Origin: a virus
DNA: 28,233 nt
Strand: one strand, 5' to 3'
IMG/VR virus record: IMGVR_UViG_3300035228_001909
Coordinates: 1-28,233 of that record
Shown here one piece after another: positions 1 to 6,828 of the stretch; position 1 is the stretch's first letter, and each line of letters begins with the position of its first letter. Both the position numbers and the translations under genes were made by a program. Under the pieces are notes generated by a model. The model was not told the DNA's origin. It was given only the letters and a program-made list of their open reading frames with translations, and did no database searches.

Positions 1-74
1 ATGCTTTTAAGGTAGAGTTGATAGAGACCGTAAAGGAATCTACCCCTGAGTGTTTCTGGGACGCACACGACTGA
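1..74 (+). CDS. 3' end of an unknown protein (partial)
   Basis: An open frame enters from the left edge (first full codon at position 3) and ends at TGA 72-74. The last 23 codons encode a peptide ending in CFWDAHD. The composition is protein-like and the next gene follows with its own SD, so this is probably the C-terminus of a real gene. Too little is visible to name the product. Confidence 0.45.
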   Translation, partial: AFKVELIETVKESTPECFWDAHD

Positions 75-115
75 AGGAACGGGGATTAAAAACCCTAACT
101 TCAGGAGACTGACAA

Positions 116-283
116 ATGAACACACTTAATCTGATCAAAAAGCAGATCCAAAAAGCATCTGCACTGCATGACGCACAAGTTCTTCACACCTCATATCGTG
201 GTGTTGAGTATGCTACTCGTTGTGTAGAAAATAAAGAGTCCCATGGCACATTCTGCTATCGTGGACGTACTTACGTTAAGTAA
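116..283 (+). CDS. Small DUF4278-like protein (55 aa)
   Basis: This is a 55-residue basic protein. Its second half shows two YRG motifs, TSYRGVEY near residue 28 and FCYRGRTY at the C-terminus, the pattern of the DUF4278 family found in cyanobacteria and cyanophages. Function is unknown. The start ATG at 116 has an AGGAG at 103-107, 8 nt upstream, which decides the start. The gene is followed at 307-331 by a rho-independent terminator, so it closes the transcription unit entering from the left. No membrane segment or signal peptide is visible. The family assignment comes from motif recognition only. Confidence 0.75.
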   Translation: MNTLNLIKKQIQKASALHDAQVLHTSYRGVEYATRCVENKESHGTFCYRGRTYVK

Positions 284-306
284 GTTTCTTTATTGATAGA
301 TTGTCT

Positions 307-331
307 GAGGGGTTGCCACCCCTCTTTTTTT
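307..331 (+). terminator. Rho-independent terminator
   Basis: A 7-bp GC-rich stem (GAGGGGT 307-313 with ACCCCTC 318-324), a 4-nt loop (TGCC) and a run of seven T (325-331). It lies 24 nt after the stop of the small DUF4278-like gene. Its loop and right arm overlap the -35 element of the next promoter. Confidence 0.88.
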
Positions 332-341
332 GTACTATAAT
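313..341 (+). promoter_or_regulatory. Sigma70-type promoter overlapping a terminator
   Basis: TTGCCA (313-318), a 17-bp spacer and TATAAT (336-341) form a near-consensus host sigma70-type promoter. The predicted start is near 347-349, just ahead of the ATG at 365. The -35 hexamer lies inside the terminator hairpin and the T-run is in the spacer. It should drive the block that begins with the 58-aa protein and runs towards thyX, phoH, 33 and 59. Confidence 0.75.
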
Positions 342-364
342 GTGTAAGTATATCTAAGTTGCAG

Positions 365-541
365 ATGGAAAGAGAGAAGTTAAAGATACTCTTAAGTAAG
401 TTGAGGCATTTGGTCGTAGAGATTGAGTCTGAAGTTTACTCTGATGATCAACCATATACTTCTTCTTATGATGGGTTCTCCTCTGCCCCTCTAGTAGGAG
501 ATTATGATGAAGTTTATGCCGACGATGAGTCCTGTGAGTAA
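365..541 (+). CDS. Small acidic conserved-type cyanophage protein (58 aa)
   Basis: First gene after the sigma70-type promoter. The N-terminal ~25 residues are predicted helix with Leu/Lys/Glu (MEREKLKILLSKLRHL). The rest is strongly acidic and rich in Tyr, Ser and Asp, ending DYDEVYADDESCE. An in-frame TTG lies two codons upstream, but ATG 365 is preferred. No clear SD is present, consistent with a short leader. The 3' end overlaps the start of the next gene. I do not recognise a domain. An acidic early phage protein could bind a host protein, but nothing in the sequence demonstrates that. Confidence 0.6.
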   Translation: MEREKLKILLSKLRHLVVEIESEVYSDDQPYTSSYDGFSSAPLVGDYDEVYADDESCE

Positions 542-1094
542 TTGGTACCATAGATATTTGAATCTTCCTTTTACTATTAGTCCTCTTAGTATTTTTAAAG
601 AGGAAGGCAAGACAATAAAGCACTTCTATATTAATGATTATCCAATCTATCCAGCGGAAGATTGGTTTAATGATTTAGGTATTATTCTTGCATTGAAGGA
701 GGTTTTTTATACCCCACCCAATTCAAAGATTCCTATTCATACTGATCATGGGCGGTATACTCATCATGCAAAGATTAATATCACTTGGGGTCCTGAAGAA
801 GGCGTGATACAATGGTGGAAGTCTGACAAGACTTACAGGAAAAAAATGCTTGGTTATGCGAGTGCAACTTCAGAGTTCCACGATAATCTTTGGGCTAATG
901 AAGAAGATTGTGAGTTTTTGTATGAAGCAAACACAAATAAACCAAGTTTAGTAAACATTGGTATGCTTCATGGAACTAATAACCCTACAAGTAGGGGACG
1001 CTGGACACTATCTTTGGTTCCCCAGGATCAAGGAGGTAAATTCATTCACTGGAACAGTGCATTAGAAATTTTTAAAGATTATTTGGAGTATTAA
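507..1094 (+). CDS. 2OG-Fe(II) oxygenase-like protein
   Basis: About 195 aa. The central part carries an H-x-D motif (IHTDHG, about residues 77-82) followed by a beta-rich stretch (AKINITWG). About 75 residues later come a distal histidine (GMLHGTNN) and an arginine-containing strand (GRWTLSLVP). The H-x-D...H...R order is that of the double-stranded beta-helix of 2-oxoglutarate/Fe(II) dioxygenases, which are abundant in cyanomyoviruses. The substrate cannot be told from sequence. ATG 507 is chosen because AGGAG (496-500) lies 6 nt upstream. ATG 504 and ATG 525 are alternatives, and all overlap the preceding gene. The stop abuts the thyX start. A cupin-fold protein without oxygenase activity is the main alternative. 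Confidence 0.65.
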   Translation: MKFMPTMSPVSNWYHRYLNLPFTISPLSIFKEEGKTIKHFYINDYPIYPAEDWFNDLGIILALKEVFYTPPNSKIPIHTDHGRYTHHAKINITWGPEEGVIQWWKSDKTYRKKMLGYASATSEFHDNLWANEEDCEFLYEANTNKPSLVNIGMLHGTNNPTSRGRWTLSLVPQDQGGKFIHWNSALEIFKDYLEY

Positions 1095-1730
1095 ATGAGT
1101 GCAAAATTGATTAGTGTAACTCCTGATGCGGAGAAGCAGATTGCATACTGTGCCCGTGTCTCAAACCCCAAGAACCAGGAGAACGATAGTTTTGCTGGTC
1201 TCCTTAAGTACTGTATTAAACATCGTCACTGGAGCATATTTGAGCACGCATTTATGACGGTAGAACTAAATACATCACTGGCAGTGGCAACTCAAGTGCT
1301 TCGTCACCGTTCGTTCACATATCAACAGTTTTCGCAACGATATGCTGATAGTAAGGAACTTCAATTAGAAATTCCTATTCCAGATCTTCGTCGTCAGGAT
1401 ACAAAGAATCGTCAAAACTCTATTGATGATATTAATCCCCGCGATAAAGCATACATGGAGGCTATGATTGAGAATCACTTCAAGCAAAGTCTTGAAGTTT
1501 ATAATGCACTACTTGATAAGGGTGTGGCAAAGGAATGTGCTCGTTTTGTGCTCCCACAAAATACACAAACCAGACTCTACATGAGCGGAAATATTCGGTC
1601 ATGGGCACATTATTTGGATTTGCGTACTGCAAATGGTACACAAAAGGAACACATGGAACTTGCTGAAGACATTCGTGCCATCTTCATTGAGCAGTTTCCA
1701 ATTATCTCAGAAGCATTGGAGTGGAATTAA
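1095..1730 (+). CDS. thyX: FAD-dependent thymidylate synthase ThyX
   Basis: A 211-aa protein with the ThyX signature RHRx7S at residues 70-80 (RHRSFTYQQFS), followed by QRYAD. The family uses FAD, NADPH and methylenetetrahydrofolate to convert dUMP to dTMP. Downstream residues include a conserved-looking ECARFVLPQNTQTRLYMSGN segment, which in the family contributes to dUMP/FAD binding. Length matches the usual 210-250 aa. The gene begins directly after the preceding stop, and its own stop overlaps the next ATG by one base (TAATG), indicating translational coupling. It probably supplies dTMP for phage DNA replication in a cyanobacterial host, whose own thymidylate synthesis also uses ThyX. Confidence 0.96.
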   Translation: MSAKLISVTPDAEKQIAYCARVSNPKNQENDSFAGLLKYCIKHRHWSIFEHAFMTVELNTSLAVATQVLRHRSFTYQQFSQRYADSKELQLEIPIPDLRRQDTKNRQNSIDDINPRDKAYMEAMIENHFKQSLEVYNALLDKGVAKECARFVLPQNTQTRLYMSGNIRSWAHYLDLRTANGTQKEHMELAEDIRAIFIEQFPIISEALEWN

Positions 1731-1978
1731 TGGCAACATACCCTGTAAAGCACCAGGAGACTGGCGAAACTAAAGAAGTTGTCATGAGTATTCATGACTG
1801 GGATAAGTGGAGTGAAGATAATCCAGATTGGCAAAGATATTATACGCCAGACAATGCCCCATTATTGGGACTTGAAGTTGGTGAATGGAGGGATCGTTTG
1901 ATTAAACAGAAACCAGAATGGAATGAAATCCTCCACAAAGCATCTAAAGCGCCTGGATCTATAGTCACAAAGATCTGA
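1730..1978 (+). CDS. FmdB-like small phage protein (82 aa)
   Basis: The start ATG overlaps the thyX stop (TAATG). The sequence has the layout of phage FmdB-like proteins: an N-terminal beta hairpin (TYPVKHQETGETKEVVMSI), a D/W-rich helix with the phrase EDNPDWQRY, and a C-terminal region WRDRLIKQKPEWNEILHKASK. The cysteines that make the zinc ribbon in cellular FmdB are absent, so it should not bind zinc that way. An in-frame GTG three codons upstream is possible but would lie inside thyX. Role is unknown. The family call rests on overall resemblance and is moderate. Confidence 0.6.
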   Translation: MATYPVKHQETGETKEVVMSIHDWDKWSEDNPDWQRYYTPDNAPLLGLEVGEWRDRLIKQKPEWNEILHKASKAPGSIVTKI

Positions 1979-1980
1979 TT

Positions 1981-3114
1981 ATGTTTATCCTTGGAATTAA
2001 TATTTCTCACCATCCATCAATTGCATTGGTTGAAGATGGTAAGGTGATCTACTACATGGAGGATGATCGTTACAATGGTATCAAAGAAGAAGAATGGTTA
2101 CGTGGTAGTATGATGCGGTGTCTTATGGACATCGTTAGATATACTCGCCACTTAGAACATATTACATTCTCTTCTTACGGTAAAGTTGATGGAATTAATA
2201 CTTATGATTATCCCGATTGTGATATTATTCAGGATGTGAAGGATAATCTTGGTAGGTATGGAATTACTTTTGGGGACTCTCATTACTATTGGGAGCATCA
2301 TCTCTACCATGCATGTAACGCATTTTATGGTTCGGGGTTTGATGATGCAGCAGCACTTGTTTTAGATGGTGGTGGACATTATTTTAATGACTACATCCCC
2401 CTTAGAGAATCTGAATCGATGTATAAGTTCTCTGATCATCAGATAGAACTTATCAAGCAGGTGTATACTCCTCAAGCAGATTGTTTTAAAACCAAATCTA
2501 AACCCATTCTTGTGGATGATAGGTATGTTTTATCTCCAACTGCTAGTTGTGGGTGGATTTTCAATAGCATTATGCAGATTACTGGCATCAATAGTGCTGG
2601 TAAGTTGATGGGAATCTCTCCGTATGGTGATGCAAGTAAGGCGTGTACCTCTGATTGGTTTCTTTATGATGAACCTACTGACACTTGGATTACCGATAAT
2701 CAAACCATATTAAATAGTTACAGGAGATGCTATGATGATCCAATGTTAGATCCTGCGGAATATTACAACCCAGAATTTGATTTTGATCTCATTGCAAACT
2801 TGACTAAAAAAGCGCAGGATGAAACTAGGAAGCATACTATTCGTCTTATCAGATCTCTTCTTAAAAAAGTAGAAACGAAAAACTTAGTACTCTCTGGTGG
2901 ATACTTTTTAAACTGCGTTAATAACTATGAATACTCCAAAGAATTCCCCGATATAAATTTTTATATTGATCCTATTGCACATGACGGGGGAACATCAATT
3001 GGTGCTGCTATGTACTTATGGCACCACATTCTAAATAAAAATCAATCTACTGAACCTTTATCCGTATGGCAAGAAAGAGAAAGTCTGACTTACAACCAAT
3101 CGGCGTTGGTATGA
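1981..3114 (+). CDS. Carbamoyltransferase (NodU/CmcH/TobZ family), N-domain only
   Basis: A 377-aa protein of the O-carbamoyltransferase family. Visible motifs are the N-terminal ASKHA strand (MFILGINISHHPSIALVEDG), the metal-binding type signature EHHLYHACNAFYG (about 105-117), the phosphate loop-like VLDGGGH (127-133), GGYFLNCVNN, and the late HDGGTSIGAAMYLW. These belong to the Kae1-like domain, which transfers carbamoyl to an acceptor hydroxyl. The protein ends there. The C-terminal YrdC-like domain that makes carbamoyl-adenylate in full-length members (about 550 aa or more) is missing. Cyanophage homologues are thought to modify sugars or other metabolites, but the acceptor is unknown. 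The 3' end overlaps phoH by 49 nt. Confidence 0.88.
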   Translation: MFILGINISHHPSIALVEDGKVIYYMEDDRYNGIKEEEWLRGSMMRCLMDIVRYTRHLEHITFSSYGKVDGINTYDYPDCDIIQDVKDNLGRYGITFGDSHYYWEHHLYHACNAFYGSGFDDAAALVLDGGGHYFNDYIPLRESESMYKFSDHQIELIKQVYTPQADCFKTKSKPILVDDRYVLSPTASCGWIFNSIMQITGINSAGKLMGISPYGDASKACTSDWFLYDEPTDTWITDNQTILNSYRRCYDDPMLDPAEYYNPEFDFDLIANLTKKAQDETRKHTIRLIRSLLKKVETKNLVLSGGYFLNCVNNYEYSKEFPDINFYIDPIAHDGGTSIGAAMYLWHHILNKNQSTEPLSVWQERESLTYNQSALV

Positions 3115-3836
3115 CCGCTAAACATATGAGCGCCAAACAAATGAAGAGACGTAAACCAATCAACGCTGAATTTCTTTTAGATGTTGATCCTCTTACTGAG
3201 AATCAAGAAAAACTTTATGATTCTTTTGATGAGGATAAAAACATTGTTGCTTATGGTTGTGCGGGAACAGGTAAGACTTTTATTACATTCTATAATGCTC
3301 TGAAGAATGTTCTTGATGAGAACTCACCCTATGAGAAGATCTACATCGTTCGTTCTTTAGTTGCTACTAGAGAGATTGGATTCCTTCCTGGAACTCATGA
3401 GGATAAGGCAGATATCTATCAGATTCCCTATAAGAACATGGTAAAATACATGTTTCAGATGGAATCTGATTCTGATTTTGAGATGTTGTATGGCAATTTG
3501 AAGACACAAGGGACTGTAAGTTTCTGGTCTACCTCATTCCTCAGAGGAACTACTCTAGATAGAGCAATTATTATCGTTGATGAATTCCAAAACTTGAATT
3601 TTCATGAACTTGATAGTATAATTACTAGAGCAGGGGAGAATACTAAAATTATGTTCTGTGGTGATGCAACTCAAACCGACTTGCAAAAAACCAATGAGCG
3701 AAATGGTATAATTGACTTTATGAAGATTCTTAGAGTAATGCCATCGTTTGACATCATTGAGTTTGGTCTTGATGATATTGTCCGATCAGGTCTCTGTAAA
3801 GAATATCTGTATGCAAAACACGAATTAGGTTTTTGA
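3066..3836 (+). CDS. phoH: PhoH-like P-loop ATPase
   Basis: A 256-aa ATPase with Walker A GCAGTGKT (64-71), Walker B IIIVDEFQN (168-176) and the downstream GDATQTDL sensor-like motif (199-206). These features define the PhoH family, common in marine phages. In bacteria phoH belongs to the phosphate-stress regulon, but its role in phage infection is unsettled. The start at 3066 lies inside the carbamoyltransferase gene. It is preferred because the N-terminus it adds (MARKRK...) resembles cyanophage PhoH. ATG 3111, overlapping the upstream stop, is the shorter alternative. The stop overlaps the next gene as TGATG. Confidence 0.95.
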   Translation: MARKRKSDLQPIGVGMTAKHMSAKQMKRRKPINAEFLLDVDPLTENQEKLYDSFDEDKNIVAYGCAGTGKTFITFYNALKNVLDENSPYEKIYIVRSLVATREIGFLPGTHEDKADIYQIPYKNMVKYMFQMESDSDFEMLYGNLKTQGTVSFWSTSFLRGTTLDRAIIIVDEFQNLNFHELDSIITRAGENTKIMFCGDATQTDLQKTNERNGIIDFMKILRVMPSFDIIEFGLDDIVRSGLCKEYLYAKHELGF

Positions 3837-4513
3837 TGTTTAATCATGTTGATTTGAATCTCCCTGCTCTTACTAGGGAGACCATTGATGGAGTTCGCTA
3901 TTACAATGTTCCAAATAATGAGGAATTATTAAAGCTCGTATCAATTACATCTGTAACTAGTCATAAAAATCGTGATATTTTTATTAACTGGAGAAAAAAA
4001 GTTGGTGATGCTCACGCAAATAAAGTAACTAAACAATCTACCAGTCGTGGTACAGATACTCATACTCTTATTGAGTACTATCTAAAAAATCAAGATTTAC
4101 CAAAAGTCCAACCACTATCAGACTACTTATTCAAGATTTCTAAACCTGATTTAAAAAGGATTAGTAATATTCACGCTCTGGAAAGTTCTCTATATAGTAA
4201 GGTTCTTGGTATCGCTGGGACTGTAGACTGTATTGCCGAATTCGACGGCGAGTTGGCAATTATTGATTTTAAAACCTCAAAGAAACCAAAACCAGTAGAA
4301 TGGGTTGAGCATTATTTTGTTCAATGTATGGCATATGGATGTATGCTATATGAACTTACTGGAATATCTGTAAAAAAACTAGTCATTATTATGACATGTG
4401 AGAATGGAGAATGTGTGATTTATGAAGAGCGAGACAAAGCCAAGTACATTGAGTTACTGCAAGAGTACATTAGAGAATTTCTTAACTACAAACTGGAGAC
4501 CTATGCCCAGTAA
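3836..4513 (+). CDS. PD-(D/E)XK nuclease (RecB/MGME1-like exonuclease)
   Basis: A 225-aa protein with the ordered motifs of RecB-type PD-(D/E)XK nucleases: RGTDTH (71-76), a glutamate in ALESSLYS (about 116), GTVDCIAEF (128-136) supplying the catalytic Asp, IIDFKTSKK (142-150) supplying the D-x-K core, and QCMAYGCML (163-171). This arrangement resembles cyanophage exonucleases and mitochondrial MGME1. It probably trims or degrades DNA during replication, recombination or host genome breakdown. The ATG overlaps the phoH stop (TGATG), and the 3' end overlaps gene 33 by 11 nt. It lies beside genes 33 and 59, consistent with a DNA-metabolism role. Confidence 0.87.
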   Translation: MFNHVDLNLPALTRETIDGVRYYNVPNNEELLKLVSITSVTSHKNRDIFINWRKKVGDAHANKVTKQSTSRGTDTHTLIEYYLKNQDLPKVQPLSDYLFKISKPDLKRISNIHALESSLYSKVLGIAGTVDCIAEFDGELAIIDFKTSKKPKPVEWVEHYFVQCMAYGCMLYELTGISVKKLVIIMTCENGECVIYEERDKAKYIELLQEYIREFLNYKLETYAQ

Positions 4514-4772
4514 AACCGAAGATGAATTTGAAAAGGTACTGGAGAAAAAGTTTTTTTGTCCCACTAAGTTTGCTCAAGAGATTGAATACTTAGTGAGAGA
4601 TAACATTGAGATGAACTATATTGAGGCTATCATTCACTTTTGTGAGTGTAATAGCATTGATCTAGAGTCAGTTCCTAAACTAATCTCTAAACCACTCAAA
4701 GAAAAGATTAAGTGTGATGCAACGGAGTTGAACTTCCTTAAGCGAACCTCCAGGGCAAAATTGATCTTTTAA
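4503..4772 (+). CDS. 33: Late transcription coactivator gp33
   Basis: An 89-aa protein with the cyanophage gp33 pattern. The middle segment resembles MNYIEAIIHFCECNSID, followed by KLISKPLKEKIKCDA and ELNFLKRTSR at the C-terminus. In T4, gp33 bridges RNA polymerase and the sliding clamp so that gp55-RNAP fires late promoters. The C-terminal hydrophobic/basic tail would be the clamp/RNAP contact. It starts 11 nt before the stop of the nuclease gene and is followed after a 60-nt gap by gene 59, the T4 order (33-59-32). T4 gp33 is 112 aa, so this is a compact version. The late motifs in this window are its expected targets. Confidence 0.82.
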   Translation: MPSKTEDEFEKVLEKKFFCPTKFAQEIEYLVRDNIEMNYIEAIIHFCECNSIDLESVPKLISKPLKEKIKCDATELNFLKRTSRAKLIF

Positions 4773-4832
4773 TTGAGAAAAAGTCGGAAAATTTATCTCT
4801 GGGAAAATTACGTGAAAACCCTTTTTGTTAAA

Positions 4833-5420
4833 ATGACTCCCTTTGATGTATATAAAACTTATCTGGGATTGAAGAACCACTTCACAAAAGATAAATACGA
4901 CTACCACAGATATAATGGTAAGACTCGTGCTTCCCTACAGTCCTTCTATAAGAGGAAGGATCGATATTGGTTTGAGAAGATGAGTCGTCAGAAGAATGAT
5001 CAAGAAGTTGTTAACTTCTTTGTATCGAATTTTGTGGAATCCACAGATGCTGGTTCTATGTGGATTGGTCAACTTATTCGTGAGGGTGAATCCACTTACA
5101 ATTCATGGAAGAGGCGTAATGAGTCATTGAGTTACGTTTTTAAAAATGAGTCTAGAGACCTTTTTTGTGAATATGATGTTGAGGACGTTTTTGACTGTAC
5201 TTCTGGACATCCACCACTTCTTAAAAAACATTTAAGTGGTGATATTTGTGTCGAGACGTTGGTGATATATAATCGCATTTTTCAGTTCAGTACGGATTTT
5301 GATAAAAAACTGCAAGATCCTATTTGGGAGCAAGTCTCCAAAAATATTAAGAAGTATAATTCCTTCCTAAATATTGATATCTCCAAATTTAGAAGAATTT
5401 TAAAAGAGTGTGTTTTATGA
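4833..5420 (+). CDS. 59: Helicase loader gp59
   Basis: A 195-aa protein starting MTPFDVYKTYLGLKNHF, followed by KYDYHRYNGKTRAS and KRKDRYWFEKMSR. These match the N-terminal HMG-like domain of T4 gp59, which loads gp41 helicase on gp32-coated forks. The frame is open to a TTG at 4773, but no start there has an SD, and the family begins at this MTP-type methionine. The stop codon overlaps the next ATG (ATGA). It sits between genes 33 and 32 as in T4, with a DUF1825 gene inserted before 32. Confidence 0.85.
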   Translation: MTPFDVYKTYLGLKNHFTKDKYDYHRYNGKTRASLQSFYKRKDRYWFEKMSRQKNDQEVVNFFVSNFVESTDAGSMWIGQLIREGESTYNSWKRRNESLSYVFKNESRDLFCEYDVEDVFDCTSGHPPLLKKHLSGDICVETLVIYNRIFQFSTDFDKKLQDPIWEQVSKNIKKYNSFLNIDISKFRRILKECVL

Positions 5421-5755
5421 CATTTTTTGACTCCGAGATGGTAAGGGCAGAAATTGTCTATATCAACGATCTCCAAGAAAAGCTGTATAAAAATATGTTT
5501 AATTTTTATCAGATGGATAAAGATGATAAACTTTCACATGTTGAACTTTTGACTAACCTGATAGACAAGCAAAAAGTCCTATATGCTAGACTGTCTCTAT
5601 CTGATGATCCAGAGGCACAGAAGATGAAGGAAAATATTGCAAAATCTGCTGCTATGTTGGGTATGCCAGATAATGTTGATATGAATATGATTTTTAGTAA
5701 TATGGAAAAACTGGTTGGATATATGAAGGAGCAGGTAGAAGAAAAAGAAATTTGA
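5417..5755 (+). CDS. DUF1825 family protein
   Basis: A 112-aa protein beginning MTFFDSEMVRAEIVYINDLQE, with the central LYARLSLSDDPEAQKMKENI and a C-terminal MLGMPDNVDMNMIFSNMEK. This is the conserved layout of DUF1825, a small helical family typical of cyanobacteria and their phages. No enzymatic motif or membrane segment is seen and function is unknown. It is translationally coupled to gene 59 by an ATGA overlap. Its stop codon is embedded in the -35 hexamer of the gene 32 promoter. Position inside the replication cluster suggests a link to replication or host takeover, by inference only. Confidence 0.88.
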   Translation: MTFFDSEMVRAEIVYINDLQEKLYKNMFNFYQMDKDDKLSHVELLTNLIDKQKVLYARLSLSDDPEAQKMKENIAKSAAMLGMPDNVDMNMIFSNMEKLVGYMKEQVEEKEI

Positions 5756-5780
5756 CAATCATGGGCACTTGCACTATTAT
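5752..5780 (+). promoter_or_regulatory. Sigma70-type promoter of gene 32
   Basis: TTGACA (5752-5757), a 17-bp spacer and TATTAT (5775-5780). The -35 is a perfect consensus hexamer and overlaps the DUF1825 stop codon. The predicted start is near 5786-5788, giving a leader of about 63 nt before the gene 32 ATG. This allows gene 32 to be expressed by host-type RNA polymerase independently of the upstream genes. Confidence 0.82.
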
Positions 5781-5806
5781 AGGTCCGTACTCGCCGCAAG
5801 TGCCCA
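5762..5806 (+). repeat. 11-bp perfect inverted repeat around the gene 32 -10 element
   Basis: TGGGCACTTGC (5762-5772) is exactly reverse-complementary to GCAAGTGCCCA (5796-5806). The 23-nt interval holds the -10 hexamer and the predicted transcription start. It could be a DNA operator, or an RNA hairpin formed only in read-through transcripts from upstream, since mRNA made from the local promoter would contain just the right arm. It is not followed by a T-run, so it is not a terminator. Confidence 0.75.
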
Positions 5807-5849
5807 ATGGGTACACACAAGCCGAATACAAAAAATCCAAGGTAATCTA

Positions 5850-6821
5850 ATGTCTTTCGCAAATCTTAAAAAGCAGTCTTCTCTGGGGTCTTTAACCCAA
5901 AAACTTGTAAAAGAAGTTGAGAAGATGAATAGTAATTCCAGTGGCGGCGATGATCGTCTTTGGAAACCCGAAATGGATAAAACGGGGAATGGTTATGCCG
6001 TTATTCGATTCCTCCCCGCTCCTGATGGAGAAGATCTTCCATGGGTGAAGATGTACTCTCATGGGTTCCAAGGTCCTGGTGGTTGGTACATTGAGAATTC
6101 TCTGACGACTATTGGTCAGAAGGATCCTGTATCTGAGCACAATCGCACCCTGTGGAACAGTGGTATTGATTCTGATAAGGACACTGTTCGTAAGCAGAAA
6201 CGTAAACTGTCATATTATGCAAATATCTATGTTGTAAAGGATCCTGCCAATCCTTCAAATGATGGAAATGTATTTCTCTTCAAATTTGGCAAAAAAATCT
6301 TTGATAAGATTATGGCAGCGATGCAGCCAGAGTTTGAAGATGAGTCTCCGATTAACCCATTCGATCTTTGGGAAGGTGCTAACTTCAAACTGAAAATCAA
6401 GAAAGTTGCAGGTTACTGGAACTATGATTCTTCTGAATTTGATCGTCAGACGCCATTGCTCGATGACGATGATGTGCTAGAAGCTATTTGGAAGAAGGAG
6501 CATCCCCTTGCTGCCATGACTGCTACAGATCAATTTAAGACCTATGAGCAACTTCAGACTCGTCTGGACTATGTTCTTGGTCGTAAGGGTACTCCTCGTC
6601 TCGATCCAGATGTTGAGAATGAGGATAATATGCGGGGTAACTTCACTCCTAGTTTTGGCAACCGCCAAGAGGAGTCTGAACTTCCTACAGAATTGAAGAA
6701 AGATCTTGATAGTCTCTCTTCAAACAGTGGATTTAATTCGCCAGATATTATGGCAAAAAGTCCATCTGGTGATGGTGATGAAGATGCCATGTCATACTTC
6801 CAACGTCTTGCTGAGAGTTGA
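5850..6821 (+). CDS. 32: Single-stranded DNA-binding protein gp32
   Basis: A 323-aa protein. The N-terminus has the LAST-type cooperativity motif (KKQSS, residues 7-11). The core keeps T4 gp32 landmarks such as the short IENSLTTIG, YYANIYVVKDPANPSNDG, FKFGKKIFDKI, WEGANFKLKIKKVAGYWNYD. The end is acidic (GDGDEDAMSYFQRLAES), as in T4, where it contacts partner proteins. It coats ssDNA in replication, recombination and repair. No cysteine is present, so the T4 zinc site is lost. ATG 5850 is chosen to match the family N-terminus. The frame is open upstream across the promoter but that part is non-coding. A strong promoter lies upstream and two terminators follow. Confidence 0.95.
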   Translation: MSFANLKKQSSLGSLTQKLVKEVEKMNSNSSGGDDRLWKPEMDKTGNGYAVIRFLPAPDGEDLPWVKMYSHGFQGPGGWYIENSLTTIGQKDPVSEHNRTLWNSGIDSDKDTVRKQKRKLSYYANIYVVKDPANPSNDGNVFLFKFGKKIFDKIMAAMQPEFEDESPINPFDLWEGANFKLKIKKVAGYWNYDSSEFDRQTPLLDDDDVLEAIWKKEHPLAAMTATDQFKTYEQLQTRLDYVLGRKGTPRLDPDVENEDNMRGNFTPSFGNRQEESELPTELKKDLDSLSSNSGFNSPDIMAKSPSGDGDEDAMSYFQRLAES

Positions 6822-6828
6822 TTATAGT

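Noticed and set aside
4773-4832. Extended N-terminus of gp59 from TTG 4773
   Set aside because: The 20 extra residues have no resemblance to the gp59 N-terminus, there is no SD, and the family starts at the MTPFDVY methionine.
4884-4902. GATAAATA-like match inside gene 59 as a late promoter
   Set aside because: It encodes part of the gp59 motif KDKYDYH and has no gene start downstream, so it is probably chance in AT-rich DNA.
5769-5849. Extended N-terminus of gp32 upstream of ATG 5850
   Set aside because: This stretch holds the promoter -10 region and the inverted repeat, and gp32 families start at the methionine before the LAST motif.
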